Origin: Hyphomicrobiales bacterium
GTDB lineage: Bacteria; Pseudomonadota; Alphaproteobacteria; Rhizobiales; TMED25
Direction: 5' to 3'
Length of the DNA: 64,000 nucleotides
Assembly: GCA_029245795.1 (NCBI GenBank)
Contig: JAQWOP010000010.1
Coordinates: 1-64,000, forward strand
The notes under the pieces were generated by a model. That model saw only the letters and a program-made list of their open reading frames with translations. It searched no databases and had not been told where the DNA came from. Every line of letters starts with the position of its first letter. Within the stretch, counting starts at the first letter, position 1. Positions 63,849 through 64,000 of the stretch are shown piece by piece. Position numbers and translations under genes: made by a program.

Positions 63849-64000
63849 TTATATATTGTCAAAATTTTGTTCATTCAACAATATTTCTCTACTACCTGCA
63901 TGATCAGCTTCTGAAATGATGCCATCGCTTTCCATTTTATCAATAATATCGGCGGCTCTATTATAGCCAATTCTCAGACGTCTTTGTATATAACTAGTGG
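63849..64000 (-). CDS. ftsK: DNA translocase FtsK, C-terminal end only (5' part outside the window)
   Basis: Read on the minus strand, the last 50 codons give the FtsK gamma domain: [20 protein letters not shown], then [17 protein letters not shown] and a short tail before the stop at 63849-63851. This winged-helix domain reads KOPS motifs and directs the motor to dif at the terminus. The motor and membrane parts lie beyond the window. It is followed by lolA 53 bases later on the same strand. Confidence 0.88.
   Translation of the reverse strand, partial: TSYIQRRLRIGYNRAADIIDKMESDGIISEADHAGSREILLNEQNFDNI

Noticed and set aside
1..64000. tRNA, rRNA, CRISPR arrays, insertion sequences or prophage genes
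   Set aside because: I looked in the gaps and saw no tRNA-like T-arm patterns, repeat-spacer arrays, transposase or phage motifs; a covariance-model scan would be needed to exclude small RNAs.

Overview
The window is a gene-dense, clearly AT-rich stretch of a bacterial chromosome. It looks like a free-living, genome-streamlined alphaproteobacterium, probably aquatic. Three alphaproteobacterial gene orders point this way: trmB-rimP-nusA-infB-rbfA-truB-rpsO-pnp; irr beside fabA-fabB-fabI; and a replication-origin neighbourhood in which hslUV, smr, mltA, tim44, secB, dnaQ, coaE, maf and ppsR lie on one side and hemE, rho, mnmE, mnmG, rsmG, parA, parB, holA, lptE and leuS on the other. Histidine, lysine and fatty-acid synthesis genes and porins argue against an obligate intracellular lifestyle. 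The species cannot be named from this sequence alone. I found no rRNA, tRNA, CRISPR array, insertion sequence or prophage.

Layout. 1-2.8 kb: end of lnt, then metK and trmB. 2.8-11.4 kb: a translation and RNA operon (rimP, nusA, infB, rbfA, truB, rpsO, pnp) that starts with a promoter followed at once by an intrinsic terminator, so it is probably attenuated. 11.4-14.5 kb: fabI-fabB-fabA on the minus strand, divergent from irr. 14.5-19.9 kb: ubiE-ubiB-coaBC-dut-MoeB/ThiF-like-SH3 on the minus strand. 19.9-25.4 kb: mutM, enoyl-CoA hydratase, rpsT, rhodanese, dnaA, dnaN. 25.4-31.1 kb: dnaK-dnaJ behind a heat-shock-type promoter, then dapB, gpmA and a PfkB kinase. 31.1-35.7 kb: hisB, a DUF2628-like gene, hisH, hisA, hisF, hisE and coaA. 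35.8-43.2 kb: hslVU, smr, mltA, tim44, secB, dnaQ, coaE, maf, ppsR. 43.24-43.61 kb: the probable oriC, with two perfect DnaA boxes. 43.6-57.4 kb: hemE, hemG, rho, a quinone oxidoreductase, mnmE, mnmG, rsmG (carrying a perfect parS), parA, parB, holA, lptE, leuS. 57.4-61 kb: a lipoprotein and two tandem acidic porins. 61-64 kb: YggS, a cNMP-domain protein, xthA, lolA and the end of ftsK.

How the parts fit. Replication initiation (oriC, dnaA, dnaN), proofreading and clamp loading (dnaQ, holA), origin segregation (parA, parB, parS) and terminus translocation (ftsK) all lie in this window. The parS is about 7.6 kb from oriC. Around the origin, ppsR-maf-coaE-dnaQ run leftward and hemE to parB run rightward, so most genes there are read with the forks.

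Most content is ordinary core genome and I do not claim an undescribed system. The points most worth a second look are the oriC/parS layout, a HemG-type oxidase beside hemE where alphaproteobacteria usually carry HemJ, two paralogous porins that each have four cysteines at matching places around acidic segments, the attenuator ahead of rimP-nusA-infB, the rhodanese gene overlapping dnaA, a MoeB/ThiF-like protein with no zinc-site cysteines, and an MltA with no export signal.
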